A stretch of 64,000 nt of DNA, from the NCBI GenBank assembly GCA_021813595.1, contig JAKAKF010000224.1:1-64000 (forward strand), in the 5' to 3' direction. Source of the stretch: a bacterium. GTDB taxonomy: Bacteria > SZUA-79 > Acidulodesulfobacterales > Acidulodesulfobacteraceae. The notes beneath the pieces were generated by a model that was not told the origin of the DNA, ran no database searches, and saw only the letters and a program-made list of their open reading frames with translations. Shown here piece by piece: positions 8,469 to 16,878 of this stretch (positions are counted from its first letter, which is position 1; the number at the start of each line of letters is the position of its first letter). The position numbers and the translations under genes were made by a program.

Positions 8469-9359
8469 TTAATGTATAGGATGTCCGCCGAACTGGTGCC
8501 TTAAAGCGGCAAGCATTCTTGCGGCAAATGAATTTTCCTGCCTCGACCTGAAGCGCATAAAAACGGAATCTGCAAGGACTGGGGCGGGAACGGCTCTGTC
8601 TATAGCTTCTTGCAGAGTCCATCTTCCTTCACCTGAATCATCGACGATAGGTTTAAGTCCATTAAGTTCAGGATCTTCCTTAAGCGCGTTATGAGCAAGC
8701 TCTAATAGCCATGAGCGGACTACGGAAGCATGATTCCATAAATCGGAAACTTTAGTAAGGTCAATATCGAAATCGCTGGCCTTCATAATTTCAAAACCCT
8801 CGGCGTATGCTTCCATCATACCGTATTCTATGGCGTTATGAACCATCTTAACAAAATGTCCGGCGCCGTGCGGTCCGGTATGCATGTAACCGTTTTCGGG
8901 AGCAAGCGTTTTAAATATAGGCTCGCAGTGTTTAAATGTTTCTTCGTCGCCTCCTATCATAGAACAGTAACCGTTTTTTAAACCCCATATGCCGCCGCTA
9001 GTACCGCAATCCATAAACTTAATATTTTTATCGGCGCATACTTTTGCCCTTCTTATAGAATCTTTATAGTAGGAATTACCGCCGTCTATAACTATGTCTC
9101 CGTTTTGCGTGTATTGCAAAACTTCGTTAAGCATATCGTCCGTAGGCTGTCCTGCCGGAACCATAAGCCAAATTACTCTCGGAGATGTTAACTTAGAAAC
9201 AAACTCCTTTATGGAATTTGAACCTATAGCGCCTTTGTTTATAGCTATTTCTTCTTTGGATAAGGTTCTGTTGAAAACTACTACTCTATGTCCGCCTTCA
9301 AGCAGTCTGAAAACCATATTCATCCCCATCTTTCCAAGGCCTATCATTCCTAATTCCAT
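8469..9359 (-). CDS. gnd: 6-phosphogluconate dehydrogenase, short (GntZ/YqeC) type
   Basis: Product of 296 aa, the short form of decarboxylating 6-phosphogluconate dehydrogenase (the long form is about 470 aa); short forms generally use NAD+. Rossmann motif GLGKMG at 7-12, the IDGGNS block at 91-96, the substrate motif CGTSGGIWGL at 118-127, and catalytic GAGHFVKMVHN at 165-175 (Lys171). A strong TAAGGAGG precedes the ATG. With zwf it gives the oxidative branch to ribulose-5-phosphate, which tkt, tal and rpiB (47 kb) interconvert. Confidence 0.93.
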   Translation of the reverse strand: MELGMIGLGKMGMNMVFRLLEGGHRVVVFNRTLSKEEIAINKGAIGSNSIKEFVSKLTSPRVIWLMVPAGQPTDDMLNEVLQYTQNGDIVIDGGNSYYKDSIRRAKVCADKNIKFMDCGTSGGIWGLKNGYCSMIGGDEETFKHCEPIFKTLAPENGYMHTGPHGAGHFVKMVHNAIEYGMMEAYAEGFEIMKASDFDIDLTKVSDLWNHASVVRSWLLELAHNALKEDPELNGLKPIVDDSGEGRWTLQEAIDRAVPAPVLADSVFMRFRSRQENSFAARMLAALRHQFGGHPIH

Positions 9360-9391
9360 AATTAATACCTCCTTAAAATTTTTAAAAAATA

Positions 9392-9490
9392 TGCATTGCT
9401 AAAGCAATGCGGCTATTAATTTGTCATTGCGAGCGTCAGCGGACGGAATCCAGCGCGGCTAAGGCTGGCTCCGGCGATGCTAACCAATCC
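9392..9490. repeat. Intergenic hairpin and dispersed 'GTCATTGCGAG' repeat
   Basis: GCATTGC-taaa-GCAATGC forms a small hairpin just upstream of gnd. At 9423-9433 stands GTCATTGCGAG, an 11-mer that recurs twice (inverted) at 22.00-22.03 kb. GC content here is visibly above that of the neighbouring gaps. The gap lies between the slipin stop and the gnd start, both on the minus strand. Confidence 0.55.
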
Positions 9491-9554
9491 CGCTTTGTCG
9501 TTAAACACGCAATTAGGTTAATCATTTAATATTTATTCGTTTATATATATATCA

Positions 9555-10325
9555 TTATTTTTGAGCATTGCCGCTTAAACTTTTGCCTACTTCCCTTATA
9601 ATATCTAATGGTATAGGCATTATCATGGTAGTATTATTGGTAGATGAAATTTCATTCAAAGTCTGCAAATATCTTAACTGAAGCGCCATCGGATTTTCCG
9701 CTATGATTTTAGCCGCGTCGCTTAATCTTTGCGCCGCCTGAAATTCTCCGTCGGCGTTAATTATCTTTGCCCTTCTGTCCCTTTCTGCTTCAGCCTGTCT
9801 TGCCATAGCTCTCTGCATATCCTGCGGCATATCTATCTGTTTAAGCTCTACAACAGTTACTTTAACACCCCATGGCCCAGTATGTTTATCAAGTATGTCC
9901 TGGATTTCCATATTAATCTTTTCTCTTTCCGATAAAAGTTTATCAAGTTCTCCTTCGCCGCATACGCTTCTTAAGGTAGTCTGCGCAAGCTGAGATACGG
10001 CATAGTTGTAATCGTAAACCTGCACTATTGCATTCAGAGGATCAACTACCTTGTAATAGACGACTGCGCTTATTTTTAAAGTTACGTTATCTTTAGTAAT
10101 AACGTCCTGCGGCGGTACATCGAGAGTGATTATCCTTAAAGTGACTCTTACCATTCTGTCGATTACCGGCCAAAGAAGAATTAAACCGGGCCCTTTAACT
10201 TTTATAGCCCTGCCGAGCCTGAATATTACCGCCCTGTCATATTCGGCAATTATTCTTACCGCATTTAAAATAACGATAATTGCGACTATTATAACGACCG
10301 CAAAAAAAATTGCGCTGTCTCCCAT
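9555..10325 (-). CDS. SPFH/Band-7 membrane protein (slipin)
   Basis: Product of 256 aa. An N-terminal transmembrane helix (about 5-23) is followed by the SPFH domain beginning [15 protein letters not shown] and containing the stomatin/slipin blocks [11 protein letters not shown] and [22 protein letters not shown], then a coiled-coil [21 protein letters not shown]. Slipins form oligomeric membrane scaffolds. It lies directly downstream of an nfeD gene, the pairing commonly seen for slipins. AAAAGGAG precedes the ATG. Confidence 0.93.
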   Translation of the reverse strand: MGDSAIFFAVVIIVAIIVILNAVRIIAEYDRAVIFRLGRAIKVKGPGLILLWPVIDRMVRVTLRIITLDVPPQDVITKDNVTLKISAVVYYKVVDPLNAIVQVYDYNYAVSQLAQTTLRSVCGEGELDKLLSEREKINMEIQDILDKHTGPWGVKVTVVELKQIDMPQDMQRAMARQAEAERDRRAKIINADGEFQAAQRLSDAAKIIAENPMALQLRYLQTLNEISSTNNTTMIMPIPLDIIREVGKSLSGNAQK

Positions 10326-10420
10326 TTTATTCTCCTTTTAAATTATAGTTATATAATATTAAATACCGGCTAAAATAGCCGAATTATTATTCTATTGATT
10401 ATTGAGTTAAAGATTTATAT

Positions 10421-10870
10421 TTAGGCTTCTTCAGGTTTAACTTTAAGTCTCAGCTTTCCGTCAACTTTTACGACGGTAACTTTGTTTCCTTTCAATATAG
10501 TATAATCCGAATAAGCAGTCCACAATTCGCCGTTAATTAAAATTTTACCGTCTTTATTAGGATTTACGTCCGAAACTACTTCGCCGGTTTGATTTAACAA
10601 AAGAGACTCTCCGGTTTTCACTTTCGATTTATAGGCTTTATATCCGAGATATGCAAAAATTGAGACGAAAACCGTAAGGGTAACATAAGTAGGAAGGACG
10701 ATTCTTATGAAAAATATCGGTACGTTATGCACTATATAGAATAGGATTATAGTGCCGATAACGAAAAGTATCGCTCCGGCGCTTGTAAAAACGCCGTAAC
10801 TCATAGCAAAAAAATCCGTTATAACAAGTATAAATGCTATGATTATTAGAAAATCCGCAAAATAAACCAT
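10421..10870 (-). CDS. NfeD-like protein (short form)
   Basis: Product of 149 aa: three to four hydrophobic helices in the first 75 residues (starting MVYFADFLIIIAFILVIT), then a C-terminal OB-fold domain (about 85-149) with the TGEVVSDVNPNKDGKILINGELWTA pattern found in NfeD proteins. It lacks the ClpP-like protease domain of long NfeD proteins. It precedes the slipin by 95 bp in the same direction; NfeD OB domains are thought to act with SPFH partners. Confidence 0.88.
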   Translation of the reverse strand: MVYFADFLIIIAFILVITDFFAMSYGVFTSAGAILFVIGTIILFYIVHNVPIFFIRIVLPTYVTLTVFVSIFAYLGYKAYKSKVKTGESLLLNQTGEVVSDVNPNKDGKILINGELWTAYSDYTILKGNKVTVVKVDGKLRLKVKPEEA

Positions 10871-10916
10871 TAGACCTTTTATTATTAATTTTTATTATAT
10901 TTATATTATACTACAT

Positions 10917-11651
10917 TTATTTAAAATACAATTCCCTGATTTTTTTCATATCTTCCCATGTCTCTTTTTTTGCCGAAGGGTTTCTAAGTAAATAAGAAGG
11001 GTGATAAGTAGGTATCACCGTTATTCCGTCATAATTATAAGTTTTTCCTCTAACCGAAGATATAGAGCCTTTGCCTTCTCCTATAATAAATTCGGTTGAA
11101 AATTTTCCCAGAGTGCAGATTATCTCGGGTCTTATGACGGCTATCTGCTCTTTAAGAAAGGGCGCGCATGAAGCTATTTCGTTTTCCATAGGATTTCTGT
11201 TTTCAGGAGGTCTGCATTTTATTATATTGGCAATATAAACTTCCTCTCTTTTTAGATTTATGGATTCTATTATTTTTGTAAGAAGCTGACCCGCTCTTCC
11301 GACAAAAGGCCTTCCGGTATTATCTTCTTCGGCGCCCGGAGCCTCCCCTATAAACATGAGTCTGCTTTCGGGATTTCCTTCGCCGAAAACTATATTTTTT
11401 CTTGTTTTGCTCAATGCGCATTTTATGCATTTATCGACTTTTACTTCCCGTAAAAATTCTAATGCTTCCCGCTTATCGGGATATACCGTCTCGTTATTCA
11501 AATTTGAACTCATAATATTATCCTGCGTTACAGAGGGAATTTTATTAAAAAAATCGGATATAGAGGAAATAAATACAAAACTTTCTTTATTGCCTGAAAC
11601 AAAATAATTTATATCTTCAATCAGATTGCTTAATTCGTCTTTTTCTTTCAT
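10917..11651 (-). CDS. Uracil-DNA glycosylase, family 4 (Fe-S)
   Basis: Product of 244 aa. Removes uracil from DNA. Motif A GEAPGAEEDNTGRPFVGRAG at 102-121 and the motif TYHPSYLL near the C-terminus are diagnostic. Cysteines expected to hold the [4Fe-4S] cluster are visible: CIKC at 75-78, the Cys in IIKCRPPENRNP, and Cys in IASCAPF. An extra 60-residue N-terminal segment precedes the core, as in many family-4 enzymes. Lies 48 bp after iorB in the same operon, with no obvious functional tie to it. Confidence 0.92.
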   Translation of the reverse strand: MKEKDELSNLIEDINYFVSGNKESFVFISSISDFFNKIPSVTQDNIMSSNLNNETVYPDKREALEFLREVKVDKCIKCALSKTRKNIVFGEGNPESRLMFIGEAPGAEEDNTGRPFVGRAGQLLTKIIESINLKREEVYIANIIKCRPPENRNPMENEIASCAPFLKEQIAVIRPEIICTLGKFSTEFIIGEGKGSISSVRGKTYNYDGITVIPTYHPSYLLRNPSAKKETWEDMKKIRELYFK

Positions 11652-11698
11652 TTATAATTGCAGTCATTGATAAATAAATATACCGACGTTTAAATGAC

Positions 11699-12316
11699 TT
11701 AAAGATTTAATCCTAATGCAAAGGCTTTTAAATTATTTTCGGCTCCTTTACCTTCGGCGAGAACGCTTTCCACGGCAGACCTTTCTATTGGAATATCTGC
11801 TTTTGCGAACAGTATGCCTAAAGCGATTATATTTTTTTGCGTTAAAGAATTAAATTTTTCTAACGAAATAGCGTCAATATCGTAATAATATATATGTTTT
11901 GTAACTTTTTGCAGTTCAGAAACTATAAAAGATATTTCGGGATATTCAGTCTTACCCATTCTTACGCTTATTGGAATATAAGGCGTTTTGTTAAAAATAA
12001 CTATCGAATTTTTGTTTAAATATTTTATGCCTCTCAAAGTTTCTAACGGCTCTAAAGATATTAAAGCATTTGCGCCTCCGGATTCTATCATCGGCGAATG
12101 CATATTTTTCCGTGGATTATTCATTTCGGCCGCATTTTCGTAAAAAATATATTTTACGAAAGTTTCCACGTAGCCTTCTCTTTGCGCTCCGCCCCTTCTT
12201 TCGGAACCGGATACGTCTTGCAAATCCGAATTCAGGGCCGCATTTTTCATCACCGTTCCCATAGTGATAATGCCTTGTCCCCCTAAACCTACTATCGCTA
12301 TATTAAATTTTTTCAT
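11699..12316 (-). CDS. iorB: Indolepyruvate:ferredoxin oxidoreductase, beta subunit
   Basis: Product of 205 aa of the gamma-domain pyruvate:ferredoxin oxidoreductase class. GLGGQGIITMG (11-21) is the CoA/nucleotide-facing glycine motif; SERRGGAQREGYV follows, as in IorB. With IorA it oxidatively decarboxylates aryl- (or other) 2-oxoacids to acyl-CoA, reducing ferredoxin. Starts 23 bp after iorA ends. Confidence 0.9.
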   Translation of the reverse strand: MKKFNIAIVGLGGQGIITMGTVMKNAALNSDLQDVSGSERRGGAQREGYVETFVKYIFYENAAEMNNPRKNMHSPMIESGGANALISLEPLETLRGIKYLNKNSIVIFNKTPYIPISVRMGKTEYPEISFIVSELQKVTKHIYYYDIDAISLEKFNSLTQKNIIALGILFAKADIPIERSAVESVLAEGKGAENNLKAFALGLNL

Positions 12317-12339
12317 ATTTTATTATTTTATAAAGAAAT

Positions 12340-14343
12340 CTATACTGTTGCTTCCGGCAATCCTTTTTTTAATTTAAACTCAGATTTTAAATCAAATTCT
12401 ACTTTACGTATGGCGCTGTTAGGACATATTTCATAACAGACTCCGCATTTTACGCAAGACGCCGGATCTATATAGTAATAATCGCCGCCGTTATCTTCGT
12501 CTTTTTTTAGAATAATCGCCGGACAAGCAAGTTCTACAAAACATTCGTTGCATTTTACGCATCTCGACTTTTGAATCTCATATAAAGATTCTCCCGTTTC
12601 CGCTACTTTAGCGTCGTTTTTAAGCAAACTTTTATTTCTTCTGATTTCCTGCAAAATACATTCTCTTTTAGCTATTAAAACTTTTACGCCAGGTTCTTTA
12701 AGCGCGCTCTTAATTTGGGCGGAAAATCTTTTAACGCTGTTAGGGTCTAAGCTTTTAACGTAAGAAACTCCGAGAGATTTTACCAAATCTTTCAAGTTTA
12801 AAACATTTGCCGACGGTTTGCCGTCTATATCTTTTTGCGTTGAAGGCGTCTTCTGATGTCCGGTCATAGCCGTCCAACTGTTGTCCAGAATAATATAAAG
12901 AATATCCGCTCCGTTTTGAACCGCATTTAGCAGAACGGGGATTCCTGAATGATAAAAAGTGGAATCGCCGACTAAGGCTATTACTTTTTTGCTTTTGTCA
13001 AAATTACTTATAGCCTGACCTATACTTAGCCCTGCATTCATACAGGTTAAAAAATCCATCGCATTGTACGGCGGTAAAAGACCGAGGGTATAGCAGCCTA
13101 TGTCGCCGGCTATTACGACGTCTCTTTCTTTTTCTTCGGTATTTGAAAATCCGACGGCTTTAAGGATAGAATAAAAAGTTGCGCGGTGCGGACATCCTAT
13201 GCAGAACGTTCCCGACCTTTGGGGTAATTTATCGGACAGTTCCTTGTCTTTTTTGACGGCAAAATCAAAAGATACAGGCAGAGGTTTTTCAAGAAATCTG
13301 CTTACTCCGGAAATAACGTCGTCCAATGTAATCTCGCCGGTTCTGCTAAAAAATTCTTTGCCGTATATACTGCCTTTAAAGCCCGTTTCGTAAGCTATCT
13401 TTTTAATCTGAAATTCCAAAAAACCTTCTGCTTCTTCTACTATAACTACTTTTTCGAGACCTTCAAAAAATCTTTTAATCAGTTCGTTAGATATAGGAAA
13501 AGAAAACCCTAATTTTAATATTTTATGGTCATATACCCCCAATATATCAAAAGCTTCCATTAAATGTGCATAAATAACACCGGAAGATATAAAGCCTATT
13601 TTTGATTGTCCGTCATTAATGATTTTATTAAATTTTGATTCAATAAGATATTTTTTTAATAATTCGTTTCTTTCAAGATATTTGGCATGATTTTTAACCG
13701 CAAGGCTAAAAAGATTTAAATAATTTTCGGGGTCTTTTTTAAAATTACCTTTAATATTTTTTCTATCCCTTATATTGCCGAAACGGAGGACTCCCGCGTT
13801 ATGGCACAAACGAGACGGCGCCATTAAAACTATTCCGAAAGAAAATTCTTCGGACACGTCAAAAGCGTCTTTCGTAAAATCTTTTGCTTCCTGTATATTT
13901 GAAGGCTCCATAATCGGCATATAAGTATGGAGGCTGTACCATCTGTCGTCCTGTTCGTTAGAACTGCTCGGCGCTCCGGGGTCTGATCCTATAGCAAGCA
14001 CTAAGCCGGCTTTTACGCCGGTATAAGCCAAAAACTGCGCGGGCTCGCTTGCAACGTTTAATCCTACGTTTTTCATTGCGCAAAGCGACCTTATGCCCGA
14101 CCATGAAGCTCCTATCGCGCCGTGTAATGATATATGCTCGTTGAGGCTGAATTCCGTATATAAATTTTCGACGTGTTTTTTATTCTTATCCAACACGGCT
14201 ATTATTTCGGAAGCGGGGGTGCCTGGGTACATAGAAGCATATCCTATACCTGCTTCCAAAGCGCCGCGCGCAATCGCTTCATTTCCTAATACTATAGCCT
14301 TGTCGCCTTCAGAGCCGTTTACGAATAGATTGCTTTTCGCCAT
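12340..14343 (-). CDS. iorA: Indolepyruvate:ferredoxin oxidoreductase, alpha subunit
   Basis: Product of 667 aa, slightly longer than many IorA. Order: pyrimidine-binding domain (about 15-190; EAIARGALEAGIGYASMYPGTPASEI), transketolase C-like domain, ThDP-binding domain around CIGCPHRATFY and VIAGDIGCYTLGLLPP, and two C-terminal [4Fe-4S] ferredoxin motifs (CVKCNECFVELACP and CVKCGVCYEICP). Those clusters pass electrons to ferredoxin. Stands between the MetF-like gene and iorB; such enzymes are typical of anaerobes. Confidence 0.95.
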   Translation of the reverse strand: MAKSNLFVNGSEGDKAIVLGNEAIARGALEAGIGYASMYPGTPASEIIAVLDKNKKHVENLYTEFSLNEHISLHGAIGASWSGIRSLCAMKNVGLNVASEPAQFLAYTGVKAGLVLAIGSDPGAPSSSNEQDDRWYSLHTYMPIMEPSNIQEAKDFTKDAFDVSEEFSFGIVLMAPSRLCHNAGVLRFGNIRDRKNIKGNFKKDPENYLNLFSLAVKNHAKYLERNELLKKYLIESKFNKIINDGQSKIGFISSGVIYAHLMEAFDILGVYDHKILKLGFSFPISNELIKRFFEGLEKVVIVEEAEGFLEFQIKKIAYETGFKGSIYGKEFFSRTGEITLDDVISGVSRFLEKPLPVSFDFAVKKDKELSDKLPQRSGTFCIGCPHRATFYSILKAVGFSNTEEKERDVVIAGDIGCYTLGLLPPYNAMDFLTCMNAGLSIGQAISNFDKSKKVIALVGDSTFYHSGIPVLLNAVQNGADILYIILDNSWTAMTGHQKTPSTQKDIDGKPSANVLNLKDLVKSLGVSYVKSLDPNSVKRFSAQIKSALKEPGVKVLIAKRECILQEIRRNKSLLKNDAKVAETGESLYEIQKSRCVKCNECFVELACPAIILKKDEDNGGDYYYIDPASCVKCGVCYEICPNSAIRKVEFDLKSEFKLKKGLPEATV

Positions 14344-14360
14344 TTTTTATAATTCTTTCT

Positions 14361-15080
14361 TTATTTTCGGGTAAAAACATTTGAATTTTCATCCGCAATT
14401 TTAATTATAACGCCGTCTATACCTAAATTATCTACTGTTTTTATAAAATCGCTTAAAGAACCTTTTATGCTTAATTCTTTTACGTTTAAAAACAATTTTT
14501 TATTGTTCGACTTTATGTATTTTATTATATCTTCGTCCGGATTTATTCCGCTATAATTAATAAAAAAACTATCCGCACCTATTTCTATAAGTTTTTTTGC
14601 TTTTAAAAAATCGACCGCGGCGGACGCTCCGATTACCGCTCCAAAATTAAATAAATCAGGCTTAATATCATTCATCAATCCTCTTTTCAGCATTAAACCG
14701 AGTCCCAAAATATCGATATCGTAAACGGGTTTTGCCGATTTAAATTCGGTTTTTAGGGGATGAACTCCTTCAAAAACTATTATGTCTTTTAACCCGAGCT
14801 GTTTAAGCGTAATTAAATCGGACAGAAGGGATATTCTGTTTTTATCCCTCATGTTGAAAGCGTATGCCGTTTTTATTTTATGATTTTCTTTTAAATCCCT
14901 GCACAATAATAAAGCGTTAAAACCGAAATTTTGCTCTATAATTATCTGCGGTAAAGAATTATCCGTCCCTGAACCGTTTTGCGGATCATTTTCAACGGCA
15001 TTTAATAATTTAATTAAATCTTCTTCAAAAACGGAGTAATTTTTGCTTACGGGAGTTTCGATTTGCGGTATAATCTGCAT
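14361..15080 (-). CDS. Short MetF-like (methylenetetrahydrofolate reductase family) protein
   Basis: Product of 239 aa. The middle region TAYAFNMRDKNRISLLSDLITLKQLGLKDIIVFEG (about 72-105) resembles the MetF block that contains RDRN and leads to TGD. Homology is partial: the protein is about 50 residues shorter than usual MetF, and the N-terminal Glu-containing and C-terminal substrate blocks are weak. It follows metV by 25 bp, as MetF does in acetogens and other anaerobes using MetVF, supporting a role in methylene-/methyl-tetrahydrofolate chemistry. A diverged regulatory or non-catalytic subunit cannot be excluded. Confidence 0.65.
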   Translation of the reverse strand: MQIIPQIETPVSKNYSVFEEDLIKLLNAVENDPQNGSGTDNSLPQIIIEQNFGFNALLLCRDLKENHKIKTAYAFNMRDKNRISLLSDLITLKQLGLKDIIVFEGVHPLKTEFKSAKPVYDIDILGLGLMLKRGLMNDIKPDLFNFGAVIGASAAVDFLKAKKLIEIGADSFFINYSGINPDEDIIKYIKSNNKKLFLNVKELSIKGSLSDFIKTVDNLGIDGVIIKIADENSNVFTRK

Positions 15081-15105
15081 ATGTATCGGTTATATTTCTG
15101 ATAAA

Positions 15106-15741
15106 TTATATTTTTGTTCTTGTAGTAGAATGGCCGTAATCTCTTGGTTCAAAAATTTTATTAAGATTGTCTTCTTCCGAATATTTTTTCAACAGCTCGT
15201 AAGATTTTACGAATACGCATTCTTTATCTTCGAATACTTCGCAATTATTGCCGTTATGTCCTTCGCAAGGACCGTTTAAAAGGCCTTTAGGGCATAAAGT
15301 AATAGTGCAAACTCCTCCGGTAAAATTCAGCCTGCATGAGTCGCATCCTCCGCAAAGAGCGTAATATTCCCCTATGTGTTCCGTCTGCGCTATATACTTG
15401 CTGTCCGTTCCGGAAACTACCTTCTTTTGTATGAAATCTCCTATAGTCTGCACGCCGGTTCCGCAGGATAAAACGACTACGGCTTCGGTTTCTTTCAGCT
15501 CGTCTTCTACGAAGCGGATATCTTCCTTTAATACCCTTTTATCGCATGGTTCGTCGATTGATATAGTAAACGTAACCTCTTTGCCTGACGCTTCCAAGTG
15601 CTTTTTCATTTCTTTCACTTCTCTGCTGCCGCCGGTAAGACATACAGAGGCGCAGGAAGCGCAACCTACGACGCCGATTTTTTTATATTTTTTTAAAGCT
15701 TCGTCTATTTCTTTTACATCTTTCTTTTCGGTCAAAAACAT
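15106..15741 (-). CDS. metV: MetV-like zinc-binding methylenetetrahydrofolate reductase subunit
   Basis: Product of 211 aa matching the MTHFR C-terminal (MetV) family. Cysteine-rich signatures are visible: VVGCASCASVCLTGG (24-38), LSCGTGVQ in the middle, and CGGCDSCRLNFTGGVCTITLCPKG followed by NGPCEG near 130-160. In acetogens MetV is the partner of MetF in the methyl branch of the Wood-Ljungdahl pathway. Here it precedes a short MetF-like gene and iorAB. Confidence 0.85.
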   Translation of the reverse strand: MFLTEKKDVKEIDEALKKYKKIGVVGCASCASVCLTGGSREVKEMKKHLEASGKEVTFTISIDEPCDKRVLKEDIRFVEDELKETEAVVVLSCGTGVQTIGDFIQKKVVSGTDSKYIAQTEHIGEYYALCGGCDSCRLNFTGGVCTITLCPKGLLNGPCEGHNGNNCEVFEDKECVFVKSYELLKKYSEEDNLNKIFEPRDYGHSTTRTKI

Positions 15742-15768
15742 TAACTAAACCTCTATTTTATTTATATA

Positions 15769-16878
15769 TCAGGATAAACCCGAAGGGACGCTCGCTAACC
15801 TGACTTTAACAAATTTCACTATTTTTCCTCTGTGAATTTTAAGCGTAATAATCTGCCCCGGTAAAAATGAGCTTATTAGTTTTTCAAGCCGTGAAAAAGA
15901 ATAGACTTTTTCTCCGTTTAACCTTGTTATTATATCTCCGCCTATTATGTAATTAATATTTTTCATGGCTATAATTTTTTTGCCGGCAACTAAACCTGCC
16001 GTAAAAGCGGGGCTGTTGGGAAATACTTTTTCGATAAGCAAACCTTTATCGACATGTTTTATGCCGAGCAAAACTGCAACGCTCTTAGTTAATTTTATAG
16101 CTTCTATACCGAGCCATGGACGAATGACCCTTCCATACTTAATTAACTCAGGTATATCTCTTTTAGCAAGGTTAATAGGAATGGCGAAGCCAATATTCTG
16201 AGCGTTGTTAGCAAGTTTTGCCGTGTTTATGCCGATAACGCGGCCGTTATAATCGACGAGCGGACCTCCCGAATTTCCCGGATTAATCGCGGCGTCCGTC
16301 TGAATTATATTTCCGTAAAATCTAGCCGAAGGAAAAAACAAAGACCGTTTTAAACCGCTTACTATTCCGGTCGTAACGGTCTGATAAAGATTATACGGAT
16401 TACCTACCGCAATTACTCTTTCGCCTACTCTAATGTCATTTGAATCGCCTAAAGTTAAAGGCTTTATAATTTTACCCGCAGGGTTTATATGTATAACGGC
16501 GATATCCGACATAGGGTCGGTTCCTACGACGCTTGCCCTTATATTTTTATATTTAAGAAAACTGATAAATATCTTGCCCGCGTTTCCTATAACGTGAAAA
16601 TTAGTAAGTATATAACCGTTTTTGTTTATAAAAAATCCGGTGCCTATATCTTCTTCCGGCATAATAGCGCCGTTCTTAAGCCGTGCATAGCCTAAGACTT
16701 CTATATGAACGACTCCGGACTTAATTGTGTTAAAAATGCGCTCGACAGAAGAAGTGTCCGAATTATACGCAAATGAATATTTAACTAAAAAACCGCCGCT
16801 TATAAATAAATTCAGAACCAAGGATAATACGAAAACTAGCAATAATTTATTTAATTTACGCTGCTTCCTGAAATTCAT
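15769..16878 (-). CDS. HtrA/DegP-type periplasmic serine protease, one PDZ domain
   Basis: The start at 16878 is preferred over an upstream in-frame ATG at 16923 because GGAAGGGGG lies 7 bases before it; it then overlaps the upstream gene by 23 bp and encodes 369 aa. A signal peptide or anchor covers about 1-37. Trypsin-like domain with His95 (LTNFHVIG), Asp125 (DPMSDIAV) and Ser203 (NPGNSGGPLV). One PDZ domain follows (about 245-360; GVV..SPAFTAGLVAG.. GGDIITRLNGEKV). A single PDZ is DegS/HtrA-like. Likely role: envelope protein quality control. Confidence 0.93.
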   Translation of the reverse strand: MNFRKQRKLNKLLLVFVLSLVLNLFISGGFLVKYSFAYNSDTSSVERIFNTIKSGVVHIEVLGYARLKNGAIMPEEDIGTGFFINKNGYILTNFHVIGNAGKIFISFLKYKNIRASVVGTDPMSDIAVIHINPAGKIIKPLTLGDSNDIRVGERVIAVGNPYNLYQTVTTGIVSGLKRSLFFPSARFYGNIIQTDAAINPGNSGGPLVDYNGRVIGINTAKLANNAQNIGFAIPINLAKRDIPELIKYGRVIRPWLGIEAIKLTKSVAVLLGIKHVDKGLLIEKVFPNSPAFTAGLVAGKKIIAMKNINYIIGGDIITRLNGEKVYSFSRLEKLISSFLPGQIITLKIHRGKIVKFVKVRLASVPSGLS

